Notes: generated from the sequence alone by a model not told the origin. 44,105 nt of DNA from Pirellulaceae bacterium (GCA_022446825.1 JAKVBY010000033.1:48593-92697); one strand, 5' to 3'. Positions 9,801-17,961 are shown, counted from the first letter of the stretch. Numbers and translations are program-made.

Positions 9801-10052
9801 GGCATTGCGGCGGACAAACAATGGGAACGTTTTTTTGCCTCGTGGCAGAAGAGCGTTGGCGAAAACTGGAATACAGCTAGTGGGCGAGATATTATTTGGC
9901 GCAGCCGTGCACCAGCAGCCTGCGGTTTTTTGGCCAAGATCATTCAAGACGAAAACTTACCTTTGGCCGAACAATCTCGTTATTTTCGGGCTTTCGATTT
10001 TCACGAAGGGGCAGAAAAAGAGTCAGCTTTAGAGAGTCTTCTCGGATTGTGA
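6828..10052 (+). CDS. ThuA + NPCBM + PVC-type dehydrogenase (haem domain missing)
   Basis: From the first ATG this is 1074 residues, but homologous ThuA sequence continues upstream in the same frame to about 6753 (KFVAGRRSHGYAAHEHFAGC) with no ATG, GTG or TTG before a TAA at 6738. Expression therefore probably comes from a frame change in the DUF1080 gene, which would also supply the signal peptide missing here. Order: ThuA-like fold to about 215 (VVMYADGGGGHP, GGHVHWNWG); NPCBM-like module about 285-425 (GIGTHANSVIAYDLP); PVC beta-propeller about 440-810 (RVWVCEVQNYRS, DLDGDGIADKDS, VADWYDPGVGGH); HEAT repeats about 855-1020. It stops at LESLLGL without the usual CxxCH haem domain, which lies in a separate gene 1.9 kb downstream. 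Such proteins are secreted and are thought to act in polysaccharide use. The ATG at 6828 is given only as the first conventional start. Confidence 0.85.
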   Translation: MILANALRESVPECEVEVFRDGWPSDPAAFDGADCVVMYADGGGGHPVNEHLEQLDAMADRGVGVVCIHYAVEVPQGPSGEHLLKWIGGYFETHWSVNPHWTARFEEFPEHPVTRGVEPFEINDEWYYHMRFRDEMQGVTPILSALPPESTLTRPDGPHSGNPHVRAAVLDRQEPQHVAWASERDGGSRGFGFTGGHVHWNWGDPNFRKLVLNAITWCAHAEVPLTGITDSPVTLRALEENQDFPQPDNFNRTEIRERLNLQSRMKKARRKRGAKTKGNITPVFQSKTVTARTPGHSVAIDIDITDAKELYLVVRDGGNGYSCDWADWAEPRLVGPQGEKKLTDLKWRSATADWGQARLHKRVDGNGDLRINGKPVKFGIGTHANSVIAYDLPAGFTRFQSRGGLDNGGTDQGTCGNQASIQFLVYTSKPEFVAGSDMGSRTPEDALDGLDIAEDFEVTLFGSEPNLLSPTNIDIDPLGRVWVCEVQNYRSRQGTRSEGDRIAILEDLDGDGIADKDSTFYQGTDIDSAHGICVLPTASGSGTKVIVSAGENVFVFTDTDGDGKADSKDVLFTGISGVQHDHGIHAFVFGPDGKLYFNFGNLGQQVRRADGTAIVDKAGNEVVTARKPYQEGMVFRCNLDGSDFETLGWNFRNNWEVCVDSFGTLWQSDNDDDGNRGVRINYVMEFGNYGYRDEFTGGGWKDERTGMHEEIPLRHWHLNDPGVVPNLLQTGAGSPTGICIYEGQLLPKVYRNQLIHCDAGPNIVRAYPVVDDAAGYQAEIVDLMHGARDKWFRPSDVCVAPDGSIFVADWYDPGVGGHRMGDVERGRVFRIAPPNTPYTVPEINVKTPAGALKALSNPCLSVRYMAWTALHDFGQEAEPLLRKRFEEAEDPRQKARVLWLLGKMDGQGQKSVDLALSHENPNIRILGVRLARQLGFDVIPIVERLVKDASPQVRREAAIALRHNETPQAAELWTQLAMQHDGKDRWYLEALGIAADKQWERFFASWQKSVGENWNTASGRDIIWRSRAPAACGFLAKIIQDENLPLAEQSRYFRAFDFHEGAEKESALESLLGL

Positions 10053-10080
10053 TCAGGTGTTTGCCGTTGGGTAGATGCGA

Positions 10081-10473
10081 CTAAGAAGAAGACGTTTTGT
10101 CGAGCCGGATTTTTTTCAGAATGATTTCGTGCAAGACTTGTTTGGTAAGCCTCGCGAGATACTTGTCGGCAAGCTCGCCTTGACCGATCCCGTTGTGTTT
10201 GGCACGGGCAGCCGCACACCAACAAGATCTGATGAGCTTCGGTATGTTGCCGCTTCGAATCGTCGTACGAGCCAATTCCTTTTGGGAAGAATCGAGTGAA
10301 ACCCACGACGGATTTCGCCTCGTGTTTTCCGCTGCGGAGTGGGGAACAAGACGAATTGCTAAGAATGCCTGCGATTGGAGAGATGTTACCAAGGAATTGC
10401 CTGGGCTGGGCAAACCGTTGGAGTGGCTTCTACGACTTGCAATTGAAACGTTAAGGAGCGAGGTGTTCGCCAT
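10081..10473 (-). CDS. Doubtful small ORF between the split gene and the peptidase gene
   Basis: An open frame of about 130 residues on the minus strand, starting at an ATG at 10473 that overlaps the end of the peptidase-like gene by 23 bases. The C-terminal part could form an amphipathic helix (LARLTKQVLHEIILKKIRLD), but no domain is recognised, no SD is visible, and the opposite strand is also open over part of the same DNA. It may be non-coding or a gene remnant. It is listed because it fills an otherwise empty 400-base stretch exactly at the break in the PVC gene. Confidence 0.25.
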   Translation of the reverse strand: MANTSLLNVSIASRRSHSNGLPSPGNSLVTSLQSQAFLAIRLVPHSAAENTRRNPSWVSLDSSQKELARTTIRSGNIPKLIRSCWCAAARAKHNGIGQGELADKYLARLTKQVLHEIILKKIRLDKTSSS

Positions 10474-11962
10474 ATTGAGTTTCACAATAGGCTCGCCAGT
10501 GGTGTTCAAATTGCAGCCAGTTGGTTTCGAGTGGAGTCGTGAGATGCTTCGTTAAATCGGTAGATCCTGTCCGACGGAATTGCTGGCAAAGGAGTGGCAA
10601 ACGATCTGAGAATTGTGGATCTCGAAGTAACATTTTCACGACGGTCATGGCCTGCCAATAACGATTTTGAGGAATGCGTTCACCGTTACAGAGGTCAGCT
10701 AACGGCAGGCGAAATTCTGAGTTTGCGAGCCCTTCTAGAACCATCTTAGAGAGATTTTCCTGGGGATGATATTTGAGTTGGTAGTAGGTGGCCAGTCCCT
10801 CATGGAGCCAATCCCCGCGAGGTGGGAGTCGGAACGATTCCGTGAGTAAAGCATGGATGTATTCGTGGGTATAAACCGGGCGCAACGTCCCTTGGCTCTT
10901 GTCCCAGAACGAGGTCGCAATTCCTCGTATGGTAAACCCGTCGCTAGCAGGCGGCAACGCTTTTGCATGGAGCGTTGCTGCCAAGCGAGGAGAGAAATTT
11001 CGATAGGACTGTTGGTTTGCAAAAATGAGGAGTCGCGGTAGGCGGGTGCTTGGTTCCAAAAAAGGAAAGTCGTTCGATACTGCCTCAGCTACCGTCGTTA
11101 AATGCTGTGCGAGTCGCTGGCATTCCAGTTCACGCGTATCTGAAATAAGTGCGACACGTTCTGTTGAGGTCAACTGAATGTCGGTATCCTCGGTGTCAGG
11201 GAAGGCGATCGCCCGCAAGTCGTGCATTGACAGATAGGCGGCATTGGGATGCGGAGTAGTAGAGACAGCAATTGAATCTATACTGAGCGAACTGTTTGCT
11301 GGAAACCAAAAGCTGAAGCGGCTGACTTCCTTCCAGGAAGGTACACGTCCTTTCCCCCACCGAAACTGATTCAAAGATAAGGAAATTTTTTTCCAACCGA
11401 TGTGCTCAAGTTCGATTTGCTGCCAGTAGCTTGCCAAACTATCCGTTTCGTAAAGGCGGATCTCAAGGTTTGTGCGAGCGCGTTTTTCGACTTCCTTCTT
11501 TGGGCGGTGTACCCAGAGTCGGAGTTCTTGGAAATTGCTCCAATCTCGGGGAATGCTTCCTGGCTGTGTGTACAGGCCGCTTTTTCCTTCAGTAGAGATC
11601 GTGATGCCCTGCCCTCTCGGCGGTACAGATGCAGCCTTGCGAAAAGGAGGTACTGCACGGATGTCGATGTTGATTTGAGCAACGGTCTTCCATTCTTGAG
11701 TGCTTTGTGGTGATTCGAAGTCAAAAAGAATTTGTTCATCACCGTGGATAGGCATTCCCAAAGTGCCGATAAGGATGGCTGTTAGCGAAGCGGCAAAGAA
11801 GCTGAAAAAAGGGCTGTCCAGCAATTGTCTTTCCACCTTTCTGTTGAATCCGTTGTCTTTTCTTGCCAGACACAAGGACTCTAAGCATCTGGTGAAATTC
11901 CGGCTTACCCAATTAGGGTTACTGTTTAGAATAAGGTAATCTTTTGGGACGGATAGTTGCAT
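10451..11962 (-). CDS. Secreted gluzincin-type metallopeptidase-like protein
   Basis: Up to 503 residues. A hydrophobic export segment (about 51-70, FFSFFAASLTAILIGTL) follows a basic stretch. Residues about 77-235 look like a beta-sandwich (LFDFESPQSTQEWKTV, LRLWVHRPK, FSFWFPANSSLSIDSI), similar to CIA30/carbohydrate-binding folds. The C-terminal half has a zinc-peptidase signature, HEYIH at 366-370 and WLHEGLATYYQ with the third ligand E388, as in DUF1570/peptidase-MA-like proteins. The ATG at 11962 is the only ATG before the hydrophobic segment, but it lacks an SD; GTG at 11836 or TTG at 11824 (AAGGTGG upstream) would shorten the N-terminus to a normal signal peptide. It lies inverted between the two halves of the PVC protein. 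Peptidase activity and substrate are inferred. Confidence 0.75.
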   Translation of the reverse strand: MQLSVPKDYLILNSNPNWVSRNFTRCLESLCLARKDNGFNRKVERQLLDSPFFSFFAASLTAILIGTLGMPIHGDEQILFDFESPQSTQEWKTVAQINIDIRAVPPFRKAASVPPRGQGITISTEGKSGLYTQPGSIPRDWSNFQELRLWVHRPKKEVEKRARTNLEIRLYETDSLASYWQQIELEHIGWKKISLSLNQFRWGKGRVPSWKEVSRFSFWFPANSSLSIDSIAVSTTPHPNAAYLSMHDLRAIAFPDTEDTDIQLTSTERVALISDTRELECQRLAQHLTTVAEAVSNDFPFLEPSTRLPRLLIFANQQSYRNFSPRLAATLHAKALPPASDGFTIRGIATSFWDKSQGTLRPVYTHEYIHALLTESFRLPPRGDWLHEGLATYYQLKYHPQENLSKMVLEGLANSEFRLPLADLCNGERIPQNRYWQAMTVVKMLLRDPQFSDRLPLLCQQFRRTGSTDLTKHLTTPLETNWLQFEHHWRAYCETQYGEHLAP

Positions 11963-11983
11963 CTGTTGAGGAGAAATAAGGAC

Positions 11984-13132
11984 ATGTTGTCTGGCTGGTA
12001 TTCATCCAAGAGGGGGGGCGTTTTACGGATCGGTATTATTTTCCTGATCTTGGCAAATCGCTCTATGGTTTCGGGCAGTGACGATATTCAAAAAGCGAAA
12101 GATACGCGTATTGTCGAGACGTTGCTGCGTTTGAAAAACATCGATGTGCAGGCGAAACCGAAATTAAAAGCAGCGGTTTTGCGGCATCTTGCGACACTGG
12201 AAGAAACATCAAAATATCTGGAACTAATCGAGCGATTTGCCATAGATGATCTCAATGAGCGTTTACTAGAGATCGTCCTGATGTCACCAGATAGTAATGA
12301 CGGTGTCCATGCTGCTCGACTCTTGCTTCAGTTTGGCGATGTAGGCCGGGTACAGGTTGAGATTGATGGTAAAGACGAAAAGCGAACACTGGCCGTCGTA
12401 CTCGCCGTGGGGCTTGTGGCAAGTAAGGAATCCGTGAAAGTCCTACAGCCGCTGGTGGCACAGGAGGGGCGAAGTCTCGCAGTCCGGAGCGCGGCGGTGA
12501 CAGCTGTGGGAAGGCACCTGCAGGGACAGAAAGACTTACTCGCCCAGGTAATAGATCAATCGTTGCCCAGTGATTTGAATTTTGCCGTTGCGAACGTACT
12601 ACTTTCCTCACCTGATCCGGCTCTCAGACAAGAGGCGGCGAAATTTTTGAAGTTACCGGCAACCAAAGATGCTGAACCTTTACCGACCGTAGCTGCATTG
12701 GTGCAACGGACAGGTCAAGTGGATGGCGGTTTACAGGTTTTTCGAACGGTCGGTACCTGTAGTAAGTGTCATCAGGTTCGAGGTGAGGGTAAGCAAGTCG
12801 GTCCTGATCTATCGGAAATCGGTAGTAAACTTTCACGTGAAGCTATGTATGTTTCGATTCTCGACCCGAGCGCGGGTATCAGTCATAATTACGAAAATCA
12901 GAGTATTTTTCTTGCCGACGGTACCATTGTCTCGGGAATTGTCACCAGTAAGACCGACGCCGTAGTCACATTGAGAACTGCTGAGGCAATCGAACGCAAA
13001 ATTCCGTCTGAGGAAATTGAAGAGATGGTTAAGCAGAAAATTTCCCTGATGCCTGCCGAACTCCAGAAAAACATGAGCGTACAAAATCTTGTCGATCTCG
13101 TGGAATATCTCATGACCCTGAAGAAAAAATAA
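11984..13132 (+). CDS. Secreted HEAT/c-type cytochrome, C-terminal half of a PVC-type protein
   Basis: A 382-residue protein with its own signal peptide (hydrophobic core VLRIGIIFLILANRS, about 14-28), alpha-helical HEAT-like repeats to about 230, and a haem-binding cytochrome c domain with C259-S-K-C262-H263, GPDLSEIGSKLSREAMYVSILDPSAGI and MPAELQKNMS with a possible distal methionine. These are exactly the C-terminal parts lacking in the protein at 6828-10052; family members normally carry both in one chain. The start at 11984 has GAGGAG ten bases upstream; an in-frame ATG at 11957 has no SD. It probably transfers electrons in the periplasm for the dehydrogenase half, now as a separate subunit. 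The next gene lies 20 bases downstream on the same strand. Confidence 0.88.
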   Translation: MLSGWYSSKRGGVLRIGIIFLILANRSMVSGSDDIQKAKDTRIVETLLRLKNIDVQAKPKLKAAVLRHLATLEETSKYLELIERFAIDDLNERLLEIVLMSPDSNDGVHAARLLLQFGDVGRVQVEIDGKDEKRTLAVVLAVGLVASKESVKVLQPLVAQEGRSLAVRSAAVTAVGRHLQGQKDLLAQVIDQSLPSDLNFAVANVLLSSPDPALRQEAAKFLKLPATKDAEPLPTVAALVQRTGQVDGGLQVFRTVGTCSKCHQVRGEGKQVGPDLSEIGSKLSREAMYVSILDPSAGISHNYENQSIFLADGTIVSGIVTSKTDAVVTLRTAEAIERKIPSEEIEEMVKQKISLMPAELQKNMSVQNLVDLVEYLMTLKKK

Positions 13133-13152
13133 TATTTCCGGGTTGTTTGTAG

Positions 13153-13467
13153 ATGAATCAAAATAAACTAGCTGACCGACAATTTGACTGCCCTCATTGT
13201 GGTGAATCTGTGGATGTGGAGGCGACTTTTTGTCGCGCCTGTGGAGCTAGTGAGGATACTGGCTGGGAAGACGAGGGGATGTGGTACGATGAGCAATCAC
13301 CTGCGACCTACGAATCGGACGATGATTTTGATTATGAAGCGTTCATCGAGCGAGAATTCCCTGCGAGCAAATTTTCTAAGGCCAGCGATAATTTTCAGAA
13401 TCGACAGTGGATCTGGCTGGTTTTTTTGCTTTGCCTAGCACTTGTGTTGGCGATATTTTTGGCTTAG
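13153..13467 (+). CDS. Small zinc-ribbon, tail-anchored membrane protein
   Basis: A 104-residue protein. The N-terminus has two CxxC-type knuckles, CPHCGESVDVEATFCRACG (residues 13-31), a rubredoxin-like zinc ribbon common in planctomycete proteins. A strongly acidic linker follows (about 35-70, rich in D, E and Y). A single C-terminal transmembrane helix (about 84-103, WIWLVFLLCLALVLAIFL) ends the chain, so it is likely tail-anchored with the ribbon in the cytoplasm. It starts 20 bases after the cytochrome gene and is probably cotranscribed. No function is known. The short length and lack of a catalytic motif suggest a scaffold or regulatory role. Confidence 0.8.
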   Translation: MNQNKLADRQFDCPHCGESVDVEATFCRACGASEDTGWEDEGMWYDEQSPATYESDDDFDYEAFIEREFPASKFSKASDNFQNRQWIWLVFLLCLALVLAIFLA

Positions 13468-13524
13468 TGCCAAGTGCTCGACATGCAGATTTGTTTGTAG
13501 TGGTCGTGACGAGCATGCACTCAT

Positions 13525-13567
13525 AGTTCAGAACCTTTGGCCTTGCCAGGAAGGGGGGCTCTGAACT
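13525..13567. terminator. Inverted repeat between convergent genes
   Basis: AGTTCAGA (13525-13532) pairs perfectly with TCTGAACT (13560-13567), with further CCTT/AAGG pairing possible inside the loop. It lies between the end of the zinc-ribbon gene and the end of glutamate dehydrogenase, where a bidirectional terminator is expected. No T run follows the stem on either strand, so intrinsic termination is uncertain. Confidence 0.4.
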
Positions 13568-13580
13568 CACCATTGTCCCA

Positions 13581-14813
13581 TTACACGCCAGCCAACTCGG
13601 TGGCAACACGAACTCGATCGATGCCAATCATGTAGGAGGCGGTTCGTGGACTTACCTCTTGTTCGGTCATCGTTTGCCAGACATTCTCGAAAGCTTCTGT
13701 GAGTACGTGATCCAGTTCGTTTCTCACGCGATCAAGAGACCAGTTGTAATGTTGTAGATTCTGCACCCACTCAAAGTAACTCACAGTAACACCACCCGCG
13801 TTGGCGAGAATGTCCGGTAACACAAGGATGCCGCCGTCATGCAATTTATCGTCTGCTTCGGGGAGAATAGGGCCGTTTGCCGCTTCGATGATCATACGAG
13901 CTTTGATCGTATCGACATTGTCGTTTGTGATGACGCCTCCAATGGCAGCTGGAATCAATAAATCAGTTTCGGTGGCAAGTAATTCCTCGTTTGAGATCTG
14001 GTCCGCACCGTTATACCCTTCGAGTCGATAACCGTTTTCTGCCGAGTAGCGTAACATTTCAGTAATATTCAAGCCGTCACTACGAAAGTAGGCCCCCGAA
14101 ATATCGCTGACTGCGATGACCTTAAACTCGGCTTCATGCAAAAATTTGGCAGCATGTGAACCGACGTTGCCGAACCCTTGAATAACCACACGTGTGGCTT
14201 TGGGTTCGATACCTAAGCGTTTCAGGAGTTTGACTGCCAGTAAGCCAACGCCACGACCGGTAGCTTCTTCTCGACCTTGGGCACCATAGTGTTCGACCGG
14301 TTTTCCTGTAACACATGCTGGATCGAATCCGTGGTACTTTTCCCATTGGTTTCGGATCCATGCCATGACTTGGTTGTTGGTTCCCATGTCCGGTGCCGGG
14401 ATGTCGGTGCGAGGCCCAAAAATGTCATGAATTTGATCAATGAACTTTCGTGTGATGCGTTCCATCTCGCTCATGCTTAAGGCTCGAGGATTCACGCAAA
14501 TGCCTCCTTTGGCTCCCCCGTAGGGGATGTTGGCAACAGCGGTTTTCCAAGTCATGAGCTGTGCTAGCGCCCGCACCTCATCCAAATCGACTTCATGATG
14601 AAAACGTAGCCCTCCTTTCATAGGGCCGCGTGCATCATCATGCTGCACCCGATAACCGATTAGGGTTTCTAGATGGCCGTCATCCATTTCCACGGGAACT
14701 TGGACCCGTACTTCGCGTTTGGCTGCCAGTAATAATTCGCGTGTGGGACCATCAAGCCCGATACGATCTGCAGCTCGGTTGAAATAAAACTGGCTAGATT
14801 CGGAACTCTTCAT
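13581..14813 (-). CDS. gdhA: Glutamate dehydrogenase (Glu/Leu/Phe/Val dehydrogenase family)
   Basis: This 410-residue enzyme interconverts glutamate and 2-oxoglutarate plus ammonia in the cytoplasm. Substrate-binding motifs are PMKGGLRFHHEVDLDEVRAL and MTWKTAVANIPYGGAKGG with the catalytic lysine, followed by IPAPDMGTN. The Rossmann motif VIQGFGNVGSHAAKFLHE (about 215-232) marks the NAD(P) domain, and EAANGPI and LPDILANAGGVTVSYFEW complete the signature. Length and order match hexameric GDH of about 410-420 residues. The ATG at 14813 begins with a normal N-terminus. The gene is convergent with the zinc-ribbon gene and divergent from the pseudokinase gene, so it is probably a single transcription unit. 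NAD versus NADP preference is not decided. Confidence 0.95.
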   Translation of the reverse strand: MKSSESSQFYFNRAADRIGLDGPTRELLLAAKREVRVQVPVEMDDGHLETLIGYRVQHDDARGPMKGGLRFHHEVDLDEVRALAQLMTWKTAVANIPYGGAKGGICVNPRALSMSEMERITRKFIDQIHDIFGPRTDIPAPDMGTNNQVMAWIRNQWEKYHGFDPACVTGKPVEHYGAQGREEATGRGVGLLAVKLLKRLGIEPKATRVVIQGFGNVGSHAAKFLHEAEFKVIAVSDISGAYFRSDGLNITEMLRYSAENGYRLEGYNGADQISNEELLATETDLLIPAAIGGVITNDNVDTIKARMIIEAANGPILPEADDKLHDGGILVLPDILANAGGVTVSYFEWVQNLQHYNWSLDRVRNELDHVLTEAFENVWQTMTEQEVSPRTASYMIGIDRVRVATELAGV

Positions 14814-14925
14814 GGTGATTACCCGTCATAAGTAGAAGAAACAACAACCGCGTTATACAAAGACAGTAGATTTTATTAGATTAGCGTTGTGAGATAAGCA
14901 ATTATTGTTAGGAAGTCATTGGCTC

Positions 14926-17900
14926 ATGTCTATTTCAATTTCCAAGTTCTGGAATTTGGTGATCGAGAGTCAGCTGTTAGCATCGTCGCAGTGTAAGCAA
15001 CTTGTTGCTGAATATGGCAAAGTTGCTGGTGCGGCACAGGCTGATGATGTCTCAGATTTGTCAGATTGGCTGGTTGCGGGAAATGTCATTAGCCGCTATC
15101 AATCGAAAGTCCTGCTGGCGGGCCATGCTGGTCCCTTTGTGTATGACGAATACAAGGTTTATGACCGCCTTGACACCGGTCGTCTAGCAGGCGATTTTCG
15201 AGCGATTCATATTCCCACGGCACATCCGGTGTTACTGCAATTTTTGACTGGTCCACTGACACAGGACGCTGGTCTGTGGCGGAAATCTGTTCAACGCATC
15301 GCAAAATACTCAGAGTGGCAGCATCCCAATACTCAAAGCATTTTTGCGGGCGTCGATGTGCCCTCTTTTAAATTTCTCGTCAGTGAGGATCTCCAGGGTG
15401 CATCTGTTGAAGAGTGGCTCGCTCATTCAGGACCAATCGCTACTTTTGAAGCTTGTCGTTTGATTCGACTCGCTGCTTTTGGTTTGGCGCAGATGCATCA
15501 TGCCGGGGAGATACATGGTGATGTGAGACCTGGCAATCTGTGGATTGAGCCGAACGGCAATCTCAAGTTGTTGAAAAATCCGCTCGAACGTGCAAGGGCA
15601 CCGCAACTCGATGTGATCGACGCTAGTCAGCAGTTATTGAAGCAGGCTGATTACTTCGCTCCCGAATTTAGCCAGCCGCGACAGCAACCTAATGCGTTGA
15701 CCGATCTCTATGCGCTCGGATGCTCGTTTTATGAAATGCTGACCGGAAGACATCCATTCACGGCTGTAGATGTTGCGGGTAAAGTGCAGCAGCACGTCTC
15801 ACAAGCAATTCCGGTAATGGAGCCCTTTGGCATTCCACCACAGTTGGCGCAAATTGTGCACTATCTGATGGCAAAGAATCCTGAGGCGCGGTATCAGCAG
15901 GCGAGCCTGGTTGCCGAGCATTTGGTACCCTTCGTGGAGCCTGCAAAACTGCAGTCTGTCCCAGTACCGCCTGCCGCGACGCAAGCTGCTTTTGAAGACT
16001 GGCTGTCGAAACGTCGCGAAATGACTGCGACCGATGCATTGGACAAATCGGCGCGCATGCAAGCCGTGATGCAGGGGCGCACCTCGAGATCGGCGAAAGG
16101 AGTGCGTGTTGCTGCATCGAGCATCGAGATCGAAACGAATTCTTCATCCCGAGAAGTTTCAACGGTAGCCCCTGCGGCTTCAACGAATAAAACGAATTCC
16201 ATGACCACGACGCGCTCCGGGACGTTTTCACAACGTCGTCAACGCGGTCCTTCCAAAAAATCCTTAGGTCTTCGCATGGGTGCAGCATTGGCGATCGCCG
16301 CAGTACTCTTGGGTGCCGGATTGTGGACATTGAATCAAAATACCACGAGTGAAACAAAGCCTGCTGAGAACGAGCAGATTACCGAAAAGGATGAGAAGAA
16401 CCTGCTGTCAAGTTCCGATGAAGGGAGAGGAGAAGAAAAAAAGGATTTAGGAAACAAGAATCCAGAAGACAATGGGACCCAGGTGGTTTCGCTAGAGCCG
16501 TCTGTAAAGCAAATTATTGTTGAGGATGCGGCAGAAGATTTACTTTGGGCTTCACCAACCACAGGAGACGAGATTAGCTTGCGTTTTCTTCCTCCCGGCG
16601 CCCAGATTCTGATCGTGGCCCGGCTTGGTGAAATTGTTGCTTTGCCTGAAGGGGAAAAGGTAATTAGAGCACTGGGACCGACTTTTCAAAAAGGTCAAGA
16701 AACGTGGGAAGTTGAGTCAGGTGTTCGATTTGATCAAGTTGCCCAAGTCATTATGGCTTTTTATGGGAACCTCGACCAACCGCCCCGCAAAGCCTTTGTT
16801 GTGCATTTGAAAGATGCTCAAGAGGCCGAGACATTACTTAATAAATGGGGCAATCCAAGTGAAACTGGGGCAGGAACTGCGACCTATTACAAAGGCCGTT
16901 CCAGGTCGTTTTTTGCCATTCCAGAAAACGACCAAATCAAAATGTTCACGATGGGAGCGGATGAGGATATCCAAGAACTTGCTGCAGTGAATGGCGCGAA
17001 GCCCCCAATTCATTCGCATTTAAATCGCTTGCAAAAAGTTGGTGATGTGGATCGGCACGTGAACGTGTTTTTTGCACAGAAATTTCTCTTTGGCGATGGT
17101 CAGAAGATCTTTACAGGAGAGCGTCGTAGAGTCATGCCAGCGGTTGGCTGGTTCTTAGGCGATGAAGTTACCTGGGGGTTGATTAGCATGCATTTTAGTG
17201 AGCATTTCTATTTAGAGATGCGAGCTTGCAGCGACATCAGTAAAGATGCGCGTACTTTGGCAGGTGATTTGCGTGGCCGACTGGAAATGATTCCGGAGAT
17301 AATCGAACGTTACAATGCAAGAATTAACCCCCACCCCTACTGGAAGATGATATCGAATCGTTATCCGATGATGGTGCGGTTTTTGTCAAACCACGCTCGA
17401 AGTGGTGTTGAGGAGCAGCATGCCGTGATCAATGCTGTTTTGCCAAAACAGGCAGCCCATAACCTTGTTTTTGGCGGTGCCATGTTACTGGATTCGACGC
17501 CTGGAATATCTGTGGTGGCTGTTGAGTCGGCAGGACATCAGGGGCCGAAATCACTTGAAGAACTGCTGGATTCTTCGATTAGCTATTCCTTCGACCAGAA
17601 GTCATTTGAAGATATCATGCGTGATCTGGAAGCGGTCGTAAAGGACGATTTTCAGGATCTTCCATTTGACTTTAAAGTTCGTGTAGTGGGCGCTGATTTG
17701 GAAGCCGAGGGGATTACGAGAAATAAAGAAGTTCGCGATTTTAACGCCGAAAATAAAATGCTTGGAGAGGTGATTACGCGTATCTTGCAGGCGGCTACAG
17801 GAGTGCGAAAACCGGCCTCCGATCCAGAGCAAAAGTTAATTTGGGTATTAGGTCCCGATCCTGACGACTCGTCCAAGAAGGTTATCTTAATTACGACACG

Positions 17901-17961
17901 TGTTGCTGCCGAACAAAAAGGTTATGCGCTGCCGAATGTATTCAATGCGTCGGTTGACTAG
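14926..17961 (+). CDS. Membrane-anchored pseudokinase with large extracytoplasmic domain
   Basis: About 1011 residues. Residues about 70-345 follow the Ser/Thr kinase fold: EIHGDVRPGNLWIEPNGNL (catalytic-loop position), ADYFAPEF (APE), TDLYALGCSFYEMLTGRHPF and NPEARY. Key catalytic residues are missing. The glycine loop reads LDTGRLAGDF, the VAIK lysine position reads HPVLLQFL, HRD is HGD with DxKPxN changed to DVRPGN, and DFG is replaced by KNP near 217-219. A single helix (about 446-470, GAALAIAAVLLGAGLWTL) leads to a domain of about 540 residues of unknown type on the other side of the membrane. The start at 14926 has AGGAAG ten bases upstream; the frame also opens at a TTG at 14905. It probably acts as a scaffold or sensor rather than a kinase. 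The following gene encodes another single-pass protein 81 bases away. Confidence 0.85.
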   Translation: MSISISKFWNLVIESQLLASSQCKQLVAEYGKVAGAAQADDVSDLSDWLVAGNVISRYQSKVLLAGHAGPFVYDEYKVYDRLDTGRLAGDFRAIHIPTAHPVLLQFLTGPLTQDAGLWRKSVQRIAKYSEWQHPNTQSIFAGVDVPSFKFLVSEDLQGASVEEWLAHSGPIATFEACRLIRLAAFGLAQMHHAGEIHGDVRPGNLWIEPNGNLKLLKNPLERARAPQLDVIDASQQLLKQADYFAPEFSQPRQQPNALTDLYALGCSFYEMLTGRHPFTAVDVAGKVQQHVSQAIPVMEPFGIPPQLAQIVHYLMAKNPEARYQQASLVAEHLVPFVEPAKLQSVPVPPAATQAAFEDWLSKRREMTATDALDKSARMQAVMQGRTSRSAKGVRVAASSIEIETNSSSREVSTVAPAASTNKTNSMTTTRSGTFSQRRQRGPSKKSLGLRMGAALAIAAVLLGAGLWTLNQNTTSETKPAENEQITEKDEKNLLSSSDEGRGEEKKDLGNKNPEDNGTQVVSLEPSVKQIIVEDAAEDLLWASPTTGDEISLRFLPPGAQILIVARLGEIVALPEGEKVIRALGPTFQKGQETWEVESGVRFDQVAQVIMAFYGNLDQPPRKAFVVHLKDAQEAETLLNKWGNPSETGAGTATYYKGRSRSFFAIPENDQIKMFTMGADEDIQELAAVNGAKPPIHSHLNRLQKVGDVDRHVNVFFAQKFLFGDGQKIFTGERRRVMPAVGWFLGDEVTWGLISMHFSEHFYLEMRACSDISKDARTLAGDLRGRLEMIPEIIERYNARINPHPYWKMISNRYPMMVRFLSNHARSGVEEQHAVINAVLPKQAAHNLVFGGAMLLDSTPGISVVAVESAGHQGPKSLEELLDSSISYSFDQKSFEDIMRDLEAVVKDDFQDLPFDFKVRVVGADLEAEGITRNKEVRDFNAENKMLGEVITRILQAATGVRKPASDPEQKLIWVLGPDPDDSSKKVILITTRVAAEQKGYALPNVFNASVD

